A stretch of DNA of 33,313 nucleotides from JBEIUL01 sp044356865 (GTDB lineage Bacteria; Planctomycetota; Phycisphaerae; Phycisphaerales; SM1A02), in contig JBIKVN010000005.1 of assembly GCA_044356865.1 (NCBI GenBank), positions 1 to 33,313 on the forward strand, written 5' to 3'. The translations under genes and the position numbers were made by a program. The stretch's first letter is position 1, and every line of letters starts with the position of its first letter. The notes under the pieces are model-generated. The model did no database searches and was not told the origin of the DNA. It worked only from the letters and a program-made list of their open reading frames with translations. This document shows positions 1 to 8,459 of this stretch, one piece after another.

Positions 1-471
1 GGGCCGGGCACCGAGCTCGCCGGGGGGCGGCCGACCGCGGCCGACGACATTCGCGGCCTCCAGCCGCGCGAGGCGAGCGAGCCGCGGCGCGACGAGCCGT
101 TCGGCAGCGACAAGACCGTCGACGGCGACCCGAAGACGTATTGGGCGACGAATGACGGCGCGACGCGGGCGGCGATCGAGGTCGAGCTCGATCCCGCGAA
201 GCCGTTCGATCGCGTGGTGCTGGCCGAACCGACCTGGCTCGGCCAGCGGGTGAAGGCGTTCCGGGTGTCGGTGCCGGCGAACCCGTCGAACAACCATCGC
301 GATTGGGTGACGCTCGCCGAGGGCACCACGATCGGGCACCAGCGGATCGTGCGGGTTCCCGAGACGAAGGCGAAGTTCGTTCGCATCGAGATCCTCGATA
401 GCCGGGCGTGCCCGGCCCTCACGCACCTCGGCGTGCACAAGGCCGCGGCGGGCGCGAAGCCCGCAGGTTGA
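1..471 (+). CDS. Alpha-L-fucosidase (GH29), C-terminal part only
   Basis: The reading frame is open from the first base, so this is the 3' end of a longer gene. The visible 156 residues hold a discoidin (F5/8 type C, carbohydrate-binding) type domain: a DGDPKTYWATNDGATRA segment near residues 41-57, then FDRVVLAEPTWLGQRVKAF, and a RIEILDSRACPALTHLGV end. This arrangement is typical of the tail of planctomycete GH29 alpha-L-fucosidases, which remove terminal fucose from glycans outside the cytoplasm. The catalytic barrel lies before the window, so the enzyme assignment rests on the tail alone; another discoidin-tailed glycosidase is possible. The stop is 4 bases before the next gene's start, which suggests co-transcription. 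Confidence 0.7.
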   Translation, partial: GPGTELAGGRPTAADDIRGLQPREASEPRRDEPFGSDKTVDGDPKTYWATNDGATRAAIEVELDPAKPFDRVVLAEPTWLGQRVKAFRVSVPANPSNNHRDWVTLAEGTTIGHQRIVRVPETKAKFVRIEILDSRACPALTHLGVHKAAAGAKPAG

Positions 472-475
472 CGCG

Positions 476-1684
476 ATGAAAAAGGCCGCGCCCGAGATCG
501 TTCCCGTCGCGGCGGCGCGGCGCCTGCTGCTTGCGGGAGCGGGGCTTTCGGGACCGCCACGAAAGGCCACGCGGGCGACGACGCTCGCGACGGTGCGCGG
601 CCTCGGCTTCGTGCAGGTCGACTCGATCAACGCGGTCGAGCGGGCCCACCACCTGATCCTCCACGCGCGGCTCGACGGCTACCGGCCCGAGTACCTGAGC
701 CACCACCTCGAGTCGAGCCGCGAGCTCTTCGAGCACTGGACGCACGACGCGAGCGTGATCCGCCGCGACTGGCTCGCGTGGTGGACGCACCGGTTCGAGC
801 GCGATCGCGTGCGGCTCGCGCGGCATGCGTGGATGCGGGAGCGGCTCGGACGCGGCTGGAAGCGCACGCTCGACGAGGTGCGGACGGAGATCGCCGGGCG
901 CGGGCCGCTGTCGACGCGCGATTTCCCCTCGCGAACGGGCCGCAAGGCCGAGGGCTGGTGGGACTGGTCGCCGCACAAGGCGGCGCTCGAGCTGCTGTGG
1001 CGATCCGGCGAGATCGCGGTGCACTCGCGGCGCGGCTTCGAGAAGGTGTACGACCTCGCCGAGCGGGTGCACGGGAAGCCGGAGGCGATGCCGGATCGCG
1101 GACAACTCGTCGATTTCGCGTGCGGCGAGGCCCTCGCGCGGCTCGGCACGGCGACGCCGCGCGAGCTGTCGCAGTTCCTGAATCTCGTGTCGTTGGCCGA
1201 GGCGCGGGCGTGGTCGGCGAAGGCGATTCGCGAAGGGCGTGGCGTTTCCGTGATGCTCGAGCGGATCGGCAGGAAGCCGGCGCCGGGCACCGCACGACCC
1301 GACTGGCGGAACGCCCCGCCCGAACCCGACCCGACGCCGCGAACCCTTGCCCCGTTCGACCCGCTCATCCGCGACCGCATCCGCCTCGCGGGCCTGTTCG
1401 GCTTCGACTACCGCTTCGAGGCGTTCGTGCCCGCAGCGAAGCGAGTGCACGGCTACTACACACTGCCGATTCTCGTCGGCGAGTCGCTCGTCGCGCGGGT
1501 CGACGCGTCGAGCGATCGCGAGGCAGGGAAACTGCGGATCTCGAGGGCTTGGCTCGAGCCGGGTCCGGCCGGGCGGCATCGTCGCGCGACGATCGCGGCG
1601 TGCGAGCGGCTGGCGGAGGGGCTCGGCATGTCGCTGGCCGTGGCCGACGGCGCGTTCCGACCCGCCTCGCGAGGGACCTCCTGA
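476..1684 (+). CDS. ycaQ: YcaQ-type winged-helix DNA glycosylase (crosslink repair)
   Basis: A 402-residue protein of the HTH_42/YcaQ-AlkZ family, at the usual family length. YcaQ enzymes cut the glycosidic bond of bulky N7-alkylated purines and unhook interstrand crosslinks; AlkZ protects antibiotic producers. The catalytic QxD motif is visible as QVD at residues 47-49 in GFVQVDSINAVERAHHLIL; QxD rather than QxQ favours the YcaQ branch. Other family blocks are HWTHDASVI (about 86-94), WDWSPHKAALELLW (about 162-175) and LAPFDPLIRDR (about 291-301). The ATG lies 4 bases after the fucosidase stop and its TGA overlaps the next ATG as ATGA. Function is inferred from family membership. Confidence 0.85.
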   Translation: MKKAAPEIVPVAAARRLLLAGAGLSGPPRKATRATTLATVRGLGFVQVDSINAVERAHHLILHARLDGYRPEYLSHHLESSRELFEHWTHDASVIRRDWLAWWTHRFERDRVRLARHAWMRERLGRGWKRTLDEVRTEIAGRGPLSTRDFPSRTGRKAEGWWDWSPHKAALELLWRSGEIAVHSRRGFEKVYDLAERVHGKPEAMPDRGQLVDFACGEALARLGTATPRELSQFLNLVSLAEARAWSAKAIREGRGVSVMLERIGRKPAPGTARPDWRNAPPEPDPTPRTLAPFDPLIRDRIRLAGLFGFDYRFEAFVPAAKRVHGYYTLPILVGESLVARVDASSDREAGKLRISRAWLEPGPAGRHRRATIAACERLAEGLGMSLAVADGAFRPASRGTS

Positions 1685-1881
1685 TGTTCCGCTTCCTCAA
1701 GCGGCTCGTCGAACACACCAGGAAACACTGGCAGGCCCGCTGCCTCACCTGCGGACGGACGTTCCCCTATCCGGGGATCCGCATCGGGGCCGCGGGGCGG
1801 CCGTTGAAGCTGCTGCGGTGCCCGCACTGCGACCGGATCCGGATGTGCCGGGCGGAGCCGATCGAGGGGAAGGCGAGCTGA
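1684..1881 (+). CDS. Small zinc-ribbon protein
   Basis: A 65-residue protein starting with MFRFLKRLVEHTRKHW. It carries two cysteine pairs, CLTCG near residues 20-24 and CPHC near 48-51, spaced as in a zinc ribbon, with basic and aromatic residues around them. The ATG overlaps the TGA of the YcaQ-like glycosylase (ATGA), so the two are probably translationally coupled. It could be a small nucleic-acid or protein-binding accessory, but no specific family was recognised. The tight coupling and intact cysteine pairs support it being real despite its size. Confidence 0.7.
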   Translation: MFRFLKRLVEHTRKHWQARCLTCGRTFPYPGIRIGAAGRPLKLLRCPHCDRIRMCRAEPIEGKAS

Positions 1882-2074
1882 GGCGCGGGGTCGGGGCGAA
1901 CGACGGGCGTCCTGACCGTCACTGTGGTGGGCGGTCCGCGACCGCCTTGGATGGACGCGGAAGCCGTTCGCGGGCTGGACGCGTGAAGAACACCCGACGA
2001 CCTCCACGTCGCCCGTAGACCGACGCTCCATGAACCGCAAACCGCGGTACCGTTCCCCGACGCGAGTTACGCCC

Positions 2075-2650
2075 ATGACCCACTTCCACCGCCTCCTCAC
2101 GTTCGCTCTCCTGGCCGCACTCCTGCTCCCCGCCTGCGCCTCCGCGCCCGACACGGCCCCCAAGCCCACCTCCGGCCCCGCCCCCGACGCCGCGATCGCC
2201 CCGCTGGCCTTCCTCACCGGCACGTGGACGCTCGACCAGCCGAACGGCGCAATCATCGAGGAGACCTGGGGCGCCCCGCGCGGCAAAGCCATTCTCGGCT
2301 CGTTCCGCCGCGTGGTCGGCAACGGTGCGACGCCCTTCTACGAGTTCACGCAGATCGTCGCCACCAAGGACGGCACGATCCTGCGGCAGATCCACGTGCA
2401 CGGGAACTTCGACACCGACCCGCGACGCGCCGAGCCGATGACGCTGAAGCTCGACCGCCTCGACGCGACGAGCGTCTCGTTCGTGCCGGTCGACGATCCC
2501 GAAAGGGCGAAGGCGGGAAGCCTGTCGCGCGTCACGTACACCCGCGTCGACCCGACCACGCTGCTGCTCGTCGTCGAGCCGAAGCCCGCGAAGGAAGGCG
2601 CTCCCGCCGAGAAGCCGCTCGAGTTCCGCATGACGCTGGCGAAGCCCTGA
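2075..2650 (+). CDS. Predicted lipoprotein, DUF6265 family
   Basis: A 191-residue protein if started at ATG 2075. An upstream in-frame ATG at 2030 adds 15 polar residues before the signal peptide and is less likely. The N-terminus (MTHFHRLLTFALLAALLLPAC) is a lipoprotein signal with lipobox LPAC. A proline/alanine linker follows, then a DUF6265-like domain opening with LAFLTGTWTLDQPNG, then EETWGAPRGKAILGSFRRV and later YEFTQIV. Such proteins form a small beta-rich, lipocalin/THAP4-like fold of unknown function and are expected on the cell-envelope side of the inner membrane. It stands 193 bases after the preceding gene, a gap in which nothing convincing was found. Confidence 0.7.
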   Translation: MTHFHRLLTFALLAALLLPACASAPDTAPKPTSGPAPDAAIAPLAFLTGTWTLDQPNGAIIEETWGAPRGKAILGSFRRVVGNGATPFYEFTQIVATKDGTILRQIHVHGNFDTDPRRAEPMTLKLDRLDATSVSFVPVDDPERAKAGSLSRVTYTRVDPTTLLLVVEPKPAKEGAPAEKPLEFRMTLAKP

Positions 2651-2677
2651 TCAGGCGAGGGACCGAAGGAATCCTCG

Positions 2678-3262
2678 ATGCAGTCCGACCCCTTCCCCCA
2701 TCCGACCTACCTCCTCCGCCGCAAGGTCTTCAAGCTGCTCGGCGGCGCCTTCCACATCTACGCCCCCGACGGATCGCTGGCGGCGTACTCCGAACAGAAG
2801 GCCTTCAAGCTGAAGGAGGACATCCGCATCTTCGCCGACGAGGCGATGACCCGGCCCATCCTCGACATCAAGGCCCGTTCGATGATCGATCTCGGCGCGA
2901 CCTACGACGTGACCGACGCCCGAAGCGGCGAGCCGCTCGGAAGCCTGCGTCGCAAGGCCATGAAGTCGATCGTCTCCGACGAGTGGACGCTGCTCGACGC
3001 GACGGGCCGCGAGTTCGGTTCGATCCGCGAGGACAACCTCGTCCTCGCGCTGCTGCGCCGGCTCGTCGCGGGTGAGTGGCTGCCGCAGACCTACCACGGC
3101 ACGGTCGGCGAGCGTCCGGCCTGCACGTTCCGCCGCAACTTCAATCCGTTCGTGAGCAAGGTCACGCTCGATTTCAGCCCCGACCAATCGCGGCTGCTCG
3201 ACCGTCGGCTCGGCATCGCGGCGGGCATCCTGCTGCTCGCGATCGAGGCGAAGCAGAACTGA
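2678..3262 (+). CDS. LURP-one-related / scramblase-like protein
   Basis: A 194-residue protein with the pattern of the LOR (LURP-one-related, tubby C-terminal-like beta-barrel) family: YLLRRKVFKLLGGAFHIYAP at residues 11-30, then SEQKAFKLKEDIRIFADE, and a D-x-x-G-x-x-L-G-S-L-R-R-K block (about 80-96). Bacterial members are described as scramblase-like or hypothetical, and their biochemical role is not established. The C-terminus ends in a hydrophobic stretch (LGIAAGILLLAIEAKQN) that might contact the membrane. The start is 27 bases after the lipoprotein stop and its end is one base before the next ATG, so it is probably part of one transcript. Confidence 0.65.
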   Translation: MQSDPFPHPTYLLRRKVFKLLGGAFHIYAPDGSLAAYSEQKAFKLKEDIRIFADEAMTRPILDIKARSMIDLGATYDVTDARSGEPLGSLRRKAMKSIVSDEWTLLDATGREFGSIREDNLVLALLRRLVAGEWLPQTYHGTVGERPACTFRRNFNPFVSKVTLDFSPDQSRLLDRRLGIAAGILLLAIEAKQN

Positions 3263-3263
3263 C

Positions 3264-4241
3264 ATGGACACCACGTGCGATCGCCGCGCCGCCCTTGCGG
3301 GCCTGATGCTCGGGTCGGCGGCGGCCGGGTGCGCGACCCGGCCCGGCCGCGACGCGCCGTCGGCCCCGCCCCACGGCCCGCTGTGCCTCTCGACCTGGAA
3401 CCACGGGCAAGTCGCGAACGCCGCCGCCTGGGCGTCACTCGAATCGGGCGGTTCCGCCCTCGACGCCGCCGAGGCCGCGGCCCGCGCCGTCGAGCTCGAC
3501 TGCCCCGACCGCACCGTCGGACTCGGCGGCCGGCCCGACCGCGACGGCGTCGTGACGCTCGATGCCGCCGTGATGGACGACCGCAACCGCTCGGGCAGCG
3601 TGCTCTGCGTGCGCGGCGTCGAGCACCCGGTCTCGCTCGCCCGGCTCGTGATGGAACGCACGCCGCACGCGATCCTCGTCGGCGACGGGGCTCGGAAGTT
3701 TGCGGAATCGCAGGGCATTCCCCTTCTGCCCGACCGGCTCTCGCCCGAGATGGAAGCCGAGTGGCGAAAGTGGCTCGAGACGAGCGAGTACCGCCCGAAG
3801 GTCAACGTCGAGAACCACGACACCGTCGGCACGCTGGTCCTCGACCGCGACGGCCGCATTGCCGCGTCGTGCTCGACGAGCGGCCTCGCGTGGAAGATGC
3901 CCGGCCGCGTCGGCGACTCGCCGATCGTCGGGGCCGGCCTCTTCATCGACGCTGACGCGGGCGGCGCGGTCTGCACCGGCCTCGGCGAGATCGTGCTGCG
4001 CTCGCTCGCGAGCTTCGTCGCGGTCGAGAGCCTGCGGCGAGGCGCCACCCCGCAGGAAGCCGCCGACGAGGCGATCCGCCGCGTCGTGCGGAAAAATCCG
4101 AACGTCGCCGACTACCAGGTGGGGATCCTGGTGATGGATTTCTCGGGCCGGCTCGGGGCGGCCGCCGTGCAGAAGGGCTTCACGTACGCCGTGCGCGACG
4201 CGGGGGCCGACCTCGTCCTACCCGCGGTCGTCGCAGACTGA
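3264..4241 (+). CDS. Exported glycosylasparaginase (Ntn hydrolase)
   Basis: A 325-residue N(4)-(beta-N-acetylglucosaminyl)-L-asparaginase, the enzyme that splits the GlcNAc-asparagine bond of N-glycopeptides. The autoprocessing and nucleophile site is visible as HDTVGT at residues 185-190 (catalytic Thr187, which becomes the new N-terminus of the beta subunit). The substrate loop SGLAWKMPGRVGDSP and the family block PIVGAGLFID follow. The N-terminus combines a twin-arginine-like DRRAALAGLMLGSAAAGC with a lipobox-like cysteine at 23, so export as a lipoprotein, possibly by Tat, is inferred. With the fucosidase end upstream it suggests breakdown of fucosylated glycopeptides. Confidence 0.88.
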   Translation: MDTTCDRRAALAGLMLGSAAAGCATRPGRDAPSAPPHGPLCLSTWNHGQVANAAAWASLESGGSALDAAEAAARAVELDCPDRTVGLGGRPDRDGVVTLDAAVMDDRNRSGSVLCVRGVEHPVSLARLVMERTPHAILVGDGARKFAESQGIPLLPDRLSPEMEAEWRKWLETSEYRPKVNVENHDTVGTLVLDRDGRIAASCSTSGLAWKMPGRVGDSPIVGAGLFIDADAGGAVCTGLGEIVLRSLASFVAVESLRRGATPQEAADEAIRRVVRKNPNVADYQVGILVMDFSGRLGAAAVQKGFTYAVRDAGADLVLPAVVAD

Positions 4242-4300
4242 GGCGATTTCTGCCGTCCGATGGCACGGGGCCGCGCCTTCCCGCCATACTGCCCCTTCCC

Positions 4301-5563
4301 ATGCCCTCCCGCCCGGCCCCGACGTCGACGCTCGAGCTCGCCACCCGTACCGACGGCGTCGCGAACCTCGTCGAGCGCGAACTCGCCCGCACCCAGGGCC
4401 TGCTGCGGCTCGCTCCGTGCTGGGTGCCGCGGTCGTTCCTGCAGCCCGGCCTCCGCATCAAGCTCCATCCCGACGACACCTACGCCTTCGGCCTCGACCG
4501 CGGCGGCATCGACGAGCGGTGGTTCTCGTCGACCACCGAGGCGGCGAACGAGAATCGCACGCCCGACGAGGGCCTCTCGTACGCGGTCATCGGCGGCGAG
4601 CGGTGCACGCTGCGGCAGGCGGTCGTCGAGTGCGGCGCGGCGCTGATCGGCGAGCGGCTCTGGAATCGCTACGGCAAGTGGCCCGTGTACGCGAAGTTCT
4701 TCGACAACATGGGCCCCATCCCGCACCACATGCACCAGGACGACGCGCAGGCCGCGCTCGTCGGCCGGGAAGGCAAGCCCGAGGCGTACTACTTCCCGCC
4801 GCAACATAATCCGACGGGGAACCGCTTCCCGTACACGTTCATGGGGCTCGCGCCGGGCACGACCAAAGCCCAGGTCCGCCGCTGCCTCGAGCGGTGGAAC
4901 TCGGGCGACAACGGGATCCTCGACCTCGCCCAGGCCTACCGACTCGAGGTCGGCACCGGCTGGCTCATGCCGCCGCGGGTGCTGCACGCCCCGGGTTCGC
5001 TCTGCACCTACGAGCCGCAATGGGGCTCCGACGTCTTCGCGATGTACCAGTCGCTCGTCGAGGGGCGTCGAGTTCCGTGGGAACTGCTCGTGAAGGACAT
5101 GCCGGCCGATCGCCACCGCGATCTCGACTGGATCGTCGAGCAGCTCGACTGGGAAGGGAACGTCGACCCCGACTTCAAGTCGCGCTGGTTCCGTCCGCCG
5201 GTCGATGCGGCCGCCGGCGCCGGCTTCCGCGACCGCTGGATCGTCTACGGCAAGATCTGCGGCTTCGAGTTCTTCTCGGCCAAGGAACTGACCGTCGAGC
5301 CCGGTGCGAGCTGCACCATCCGCGACCGCGGGGCCTATGGCCTCACCTGCGTGCAGGGCACCGGCACGATCAACGGCGAGCCGCTCTCGAGCCCGCAGCT
5401 CATCCGGTTCCACGAGCTCACCGACGACGAGTGGTTCTGCACCGAGGCCGGCGCCGCCCGCGGCGTGACGATCACGAACACCTCCCGCACCGAACCGCTC
5501 GTCTGCCTGCGCTACTTCGGCCCCGAGACCTGGGGCGACGCGATGGGCACGGCCGCCCGCTGA
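4301..5563 (+). CDS. Class I phosphomannose-isomerase-like cupin (sugar isomerase)
   Basis: A 420-residue two-domain cupin protein. A metal-binding cluster HHMHQDD is visible at residues 142-148. Blocks such as YAKFFDNMGPIPHHMHQDD, VGTGWLMPPRVLHAPGSL and EPQWGSDVFAMYQSLVEG resemble class I mannose-6-phosphate isomerase-type cupins found in planctomycetes and related bacteria. The C-terminal cupin half has CVQGTGTINGEPL. The substrate cannot be read from sequence. Immediate downstream neighbours are a xylose-isomerase-like TIM barrel (25-base gap) and a Gfo/Idh/MocA oxidoreductase, so a catabolic role on an aldose or keto-sugar is likely. ATG 4301 is the first good start after the preceding stop. 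Confidence 0.65.
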   Translation: MPSRPAPTSTLELATRTDGVANLVERELARTQGLLRLAPCWVPRSFLQPGLRIKLHPDDTYAFGLDRGGIDERWFSSTTEAANENRTPDEGLSYAVIGGERCTLRQAVVECGAALIGERLWNRYGKWPVYAKFFDNMGPIPHHMHQDDAQAALVGREGKPEAYYFPPQHNPTGNRFPYTFMGLAPGTTKAQVRRCLERWNSGDNGILDLAQAYRLEVGTGWLMPPRVLHAPGSLCTYEPQWGSDVFAMYQSLVEGRRVPWELLVKDMPADRHRDLDWIVEQLDWEGNVDPDFKSRWFRPPVDAAAGAGFRDRWIVYGKICGFEFFSAKELTVEPGASCTIRDRGAYGLTCVQGTGTINGEPLSSPQLIRFHELTDDEWFCTEAGAARGVTITNTSRTEPLVCLRYFGPETWGDAMGTAAR

Positions 5564-5588
5564 ACCCGCACCACCCGAGGATCGAACC

Positions 5589-6596
5589 ATGAAACTGCAC
5601 AACGCCATGTGGCCCGGACTCGTCGGCAAGGAGCCGGGCACCGACCATCCGCCGATCCCGCTTGATCGCATGCTCGAGCTTACCGCGAAGGCTTCGGTCA
5701 ACGGCCGGAAGTTCGATGGCGTCGACCTCTTCCTCTTCCATCCGCATCTCGATCCGGATATCCCGGAATCCGACCTGCGGAAGCTCGCCGACAAGATCGC
5801 GAAGCTCGGCCTCGGGGTCGGTTCGCTCGTCGCGCCGGTCTGGCCGGGCACCGTCGGCGACTCGGCGATGGGCTCGATCGAGCAGCGACGGCGGTTCATC
5901 GACGCGATCCGCAAGGCCTGCCGCATCGGTCGCATTCTCAACGAGCACGGCGTGCGAAAGTACGGCGTGATCCGCATCGACAGCGCGACCTCGACGACCG
6001 AGGCGGCCAAGAAGCCGAAGGACGCCCTCCGCCGCATCGCTGCGACCTTCCGCGAGGCGGGCATGGTTGCGGCAGGCCACGGCGAGCGGCTCGCCGCCGA
6101 GGGCGAGGTCTGCTGGGGCGGCATGCACTCGTGGAAGTCGATGGTCCGCCTGCTCGAGGCGGTCGACCTGCCCGGAACGGTCGGGTTCCAGGCCGATCTC
6201 GCCCATACCTATCTCTATCTTCTCGGCGTGAACGCCCCGAAGGACGCCCTGCTCGACCGCAAGCACTCCCGCAAGGATTTCGACAAGGCGTACGCGAAGC
6301 TCATCGGGGCCCTGCGGCCGTGGACGATCGATTTCCACGTCGCCCAGAACGACGGCACCGTCCACGGAACCGGCACGCACGAGAAGACCGGCCGCCACTG
6401 CCCGGCCGACGACCCGAACGGGAAGCTCGACATCGCGGCCTGCGCGAGGCATTGGCTCGAGGGCGCGGAAGGCCGCGGCATCCGCCACCTCTGCTGGGAC
6501 GGCTGCATGTTCCCGAACGCGCTGCTCGAGAAGCAGGAAACCTGGAACACCGTGCTCCGCACCATGATCGCGGTCGACGACGCCCGAAAGGCCTGA
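5589..6596 (+). CDS. Sugar phosphate isomerase/epimerase (xylose-isomerase-like TIM barrel)
   Basis: A 335-residue protein of the AP-endonuclease-2/xylose-isomerase-like barrel family, close to the normal 270-340 range. It starts MKLHNAMWPGLVGKE. The segments FDGVDLFLFHPHLD, AAGHGERLAAEGEVCWGG, TVGFQADLAHTYLYLLGVN and WTIDFHVAQNDGTVHGTG supply the His, Glu and Asp residues usual for divalent-metal binding in this fold. The enzyme probably isomerises or epimerises a sugar or oxidised sugar intermediate. A weak GAGG lies 5' of the ATG. Only 14 bases separate it from the oxidoreductase gene, which supports an operon. The exact substrate is unknown. Confidence 0.8.
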   Translation: MKLHNAMWPGLVGKEPGTDHPPIPLDRMLELTAKASVNGRKFDGVDLFLFHPHLDPDIPESDLRKLADKIAKLGLGVGSLVAPVWPGTVGDSAMGSIEQRRRFIDAIRKACRIGRILNEHGVRKYGVIRIDSATSTTEAAKKPKDALRRIAATFREAGMVAAGHGERLAAEGEVCWGGMHSWKSMVRLLEAVDLPGTVGFQADLAHTYLYLLGVNAPKDALLDRKHSRKDFDKAYAKLIGALRPWTIDFHVAQNDGTVHGTGTHEKTGRHCPADDPNGKLDIAACARHWLEGAEGRGIRHLCWDGCMFPNALLEKQETWNTVLRTMIAVDDARKA

Positions 6597-6610
6597 CGAA
6601 AGCGAAACCC

Positions 6611-7780
6611 ATGGCGAAGAAGCCCGTACCCTCGACCTCCCCCCTCCGCATCGGCCTCGTCGGCTACGGCTTCATGGGCCGGGCCCACGCGAACGCGATC
6701 CACCAGGCCGGCCACTTCTTCCGCGACGTGCGCCGCCCGGTGCTGCAGGCGGTCTGCGGGCGGAACGAGGCCAATCTCGCCGCGTTCGCCGACTCGTGGC
6801 AGGTGCCGCACCGCGAGACCGACTGGAAGAAGCTCATCGCCCGCGACGACGTCGATGCCGTCGACATCTGCACGCCGAACGACTCGCACCTCGAGATCGC
6901 GGTGGCGTGCGCGAAGCGCGGAAAGATAGTCCTGTGCGAGAAGCCGCTCGCCCGCGACGGCAAGGAGGGCCTGAAGATGGTCGCCGCCGTCGAGAAGGCG
7001 GGGTTGCCGAATCTCGTCTGGTACAACTATCGATTCATGCCCGCGGTGACGCTGGCCCGGCAGATCGTGCAGGCCGGTGAGCTCGGCAAGGTCTTCCACT
7101 ACCGCGCGAACTTCCTCCAGGACTGGACCATCGCGACCGACCTGCCCCAGGGCGGCACCGGCCTCTGGAGGCTCGACCGCGCGGTCGCCGGCTCGGGCGT
7201 GACCGGCGACCTGCTCGCCCACTGCATCGACACCGCCCGCTGGATCAACGGCGAGATCGTCTCGGTGAGCGCGATGACCGAGACCTTCATCAAGGAGCGC
7301 GTGCACGTCGAGACCGGCAAGAAGCAGCCGGTCACCATCGACGACGCCTGCGCGTTCCTCGCCCGCTTCGAGAACGGCTCGCTCGGCCTCTTCGAGTCGA
7401 CGCGGTACGCCCGCGGCCACAAGGCCCTCTACACGCTCGAGATCAACGGCGAGAGGAAGTCGCTCGCGTGGGATCTCCACGACCTGAACCGGCTGAGCTA
7501 CTTCGACCACGGCGTGCCGGGGCCGCGGCGCGGCTGGAGCAGCATCCACTGCACCGACGGCGACCATCCCTACGCCGGACGCTGGTGGGTGCCCGGCCTC
7601 TGCCTCGGCTACGAGCACTCATTCGTGCACGGGCTGTACGAGTTCCTCCGGAGCCTCGACGACCCGAATGCCCCCCGCAACTACCCCGACTTCCGCGACG
7701 CCCTCGGCACCCAGTACGTCTGCGACGCCGTGCTCGAGAGCGGGAGGGCGGGGAAGTGGGTGAAGGTCCGGCGGGCCTGA
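6611..7780 (+). CDS. Gfo/Idh/MocA family NAD(P)-dependent oxidoreductase
   Basis: A 389-residue sugar dehydrogenase-type protein. The Rossmann motif GYGFMG is at residues 18-23 in RIGLVGYGFMGRAHANAI, and the family signature CEKPLA at 109-114 includes the lysine that acts near the nicotinamide. The C-terminal sheet domain includes GVTGDLLAHCIDTARWI, which carries the conserved D-x-x-x-H substrate-site pattern. I chose ATG 6611 because the frame upstream runs antisense-free through the previous gene but has no Rossmann homology before it. It likely oxidises or reduces a cyclic sugar in the same pathway as the two preceding genes. Confidence 0.88.
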   Translation: MAKKPVPSTSPLRIGLVGYGFMGRAHANAIHQAGHFFRDVRRPVLQAVCGRNEANLAAFADSWQVPHRETDWKKLIARDDVDAVDICTPNDSHLEIAVACAKRGKIVLCEKPLARDGKEGLKMVAAVEKAGLPNLVWYNYRFMPAVTLARQIVQAGELGKVFHYRANFLQDWTIATDLPQGGTGLWRLDRAVAGSGVTGDLLAHCIDTARWINGEIVSVSAMTETFIKERVHVETGKKQPVTIDDACAFLARFENGSLGLFESTRYARGHKALYTLEINGERKSLAWDLHDLNRLSYFDHGVPGPRRGWSSIHCTDGDHPYAGRWWVPGLCLGYEHSFVHGLYEFLRSLDDPNAPRNYPDFRDALGTQYVCDAVLESGRAGKWVKVRRA

Positions 7781-7907
7781 GGCTGGGGTGATCTGAGGTA
7801 AATCCCGCCGGACGGTCGAACCATGGGACCGGGTTCGGCGCACTCCGGATCTCGCGGCGGATTGGCTGCGCCGCGAAACGATCCTCTTCCGCCCGGAATC
7901 CCGCCGC

Positions 7908-8444
7908 ATGCATCAACCTTCCGACGGGGGACGTTCCACCGCGTCCCGCCCGATCGACCAGACCCGCTTCCCTTTCGTCCGGTCGGTCGAGGACGCCCTG
8001 AGTGACCGGGGTATCCCGCTTGTCCGCATCTCGAGACCCGATGCCCACCGTCCCGCGGCCTACCGCATCGAATCGCCCCGATCCGAGTGGGAATGCCTCG
8101 TCGAGATCGACGAGGACCGCGAGTGCGTGGCGTTCCGCTCGATCCTGCCGATCGAGGTTCCCGCCGGGCGTCGGCACGAGGTCGCGGTGCTCGCGGCGTC
8201 CGCGAACGCCGCGCGGATCGTGGGTCACTTTGCGATCGGGCACCGCGACGGCCGCGTCGTGCATACCAGCGGCATCCGGCTGGCCGGGCTCGCGCCGCCG
8301 GTCGAAGCCCTGCTTTGGACGCTCGGCGAGAACCTGCTTGCCGTCGATCTCCATCTGGCCGCGTTCATGCTGGTCGCGTGGACCGACGTGAGCGCCGAGG
8401 TCGCGCTTCGCGAGTGCGGCCCGGTGGAATGCGAGGCGGCTTGA
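7908..8444 (+). CDS. YbjN-domain protein
   Basis: A 178-residue protein that resembles the YbjN superfamily, a small alpha/beta fold also seen in type III secretion chaperone-like proteins. Visible blocks are ECLVEIDEDRECVAFRSILP (about 62-81) and a C-terminal helix-rich part with HLAAFMLVAWTDVSAEVAL. The first 25 residues are polar and poorly conserved in style, so the true start could be later. It stands alone: 127 bases after the oxidoreductase, and it converges with the M48 protease gene with only 15 bases between the stops. No terminator is obvious in that gap. Function is unknown. Confidence 0.65.
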   Translation: MHQPSDGGRSTASRPIDQTRFPFVRSVEDALSDRGIPLVRISRPDAHRPAAYRIESPRSEWECLVEIDEDRECVAFRSILPIEVPAGRRHEVAVLAASANAARIVGHFAIGHRDGRVVHTSGIRLAGLAPPVEALLWTLGENLLAVDLHLAAFMLVAWTDVSAEVALRECGPVECEAA

Positions 8445-8459
8445 AGTCCACGCCGCGGC

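Noticed and set aside
4112..6124. Minus-strand open frame of 670 codons
   Set aside because: Lies antisense to the cupin and TIM-barrel genes, which have clear family motifs.
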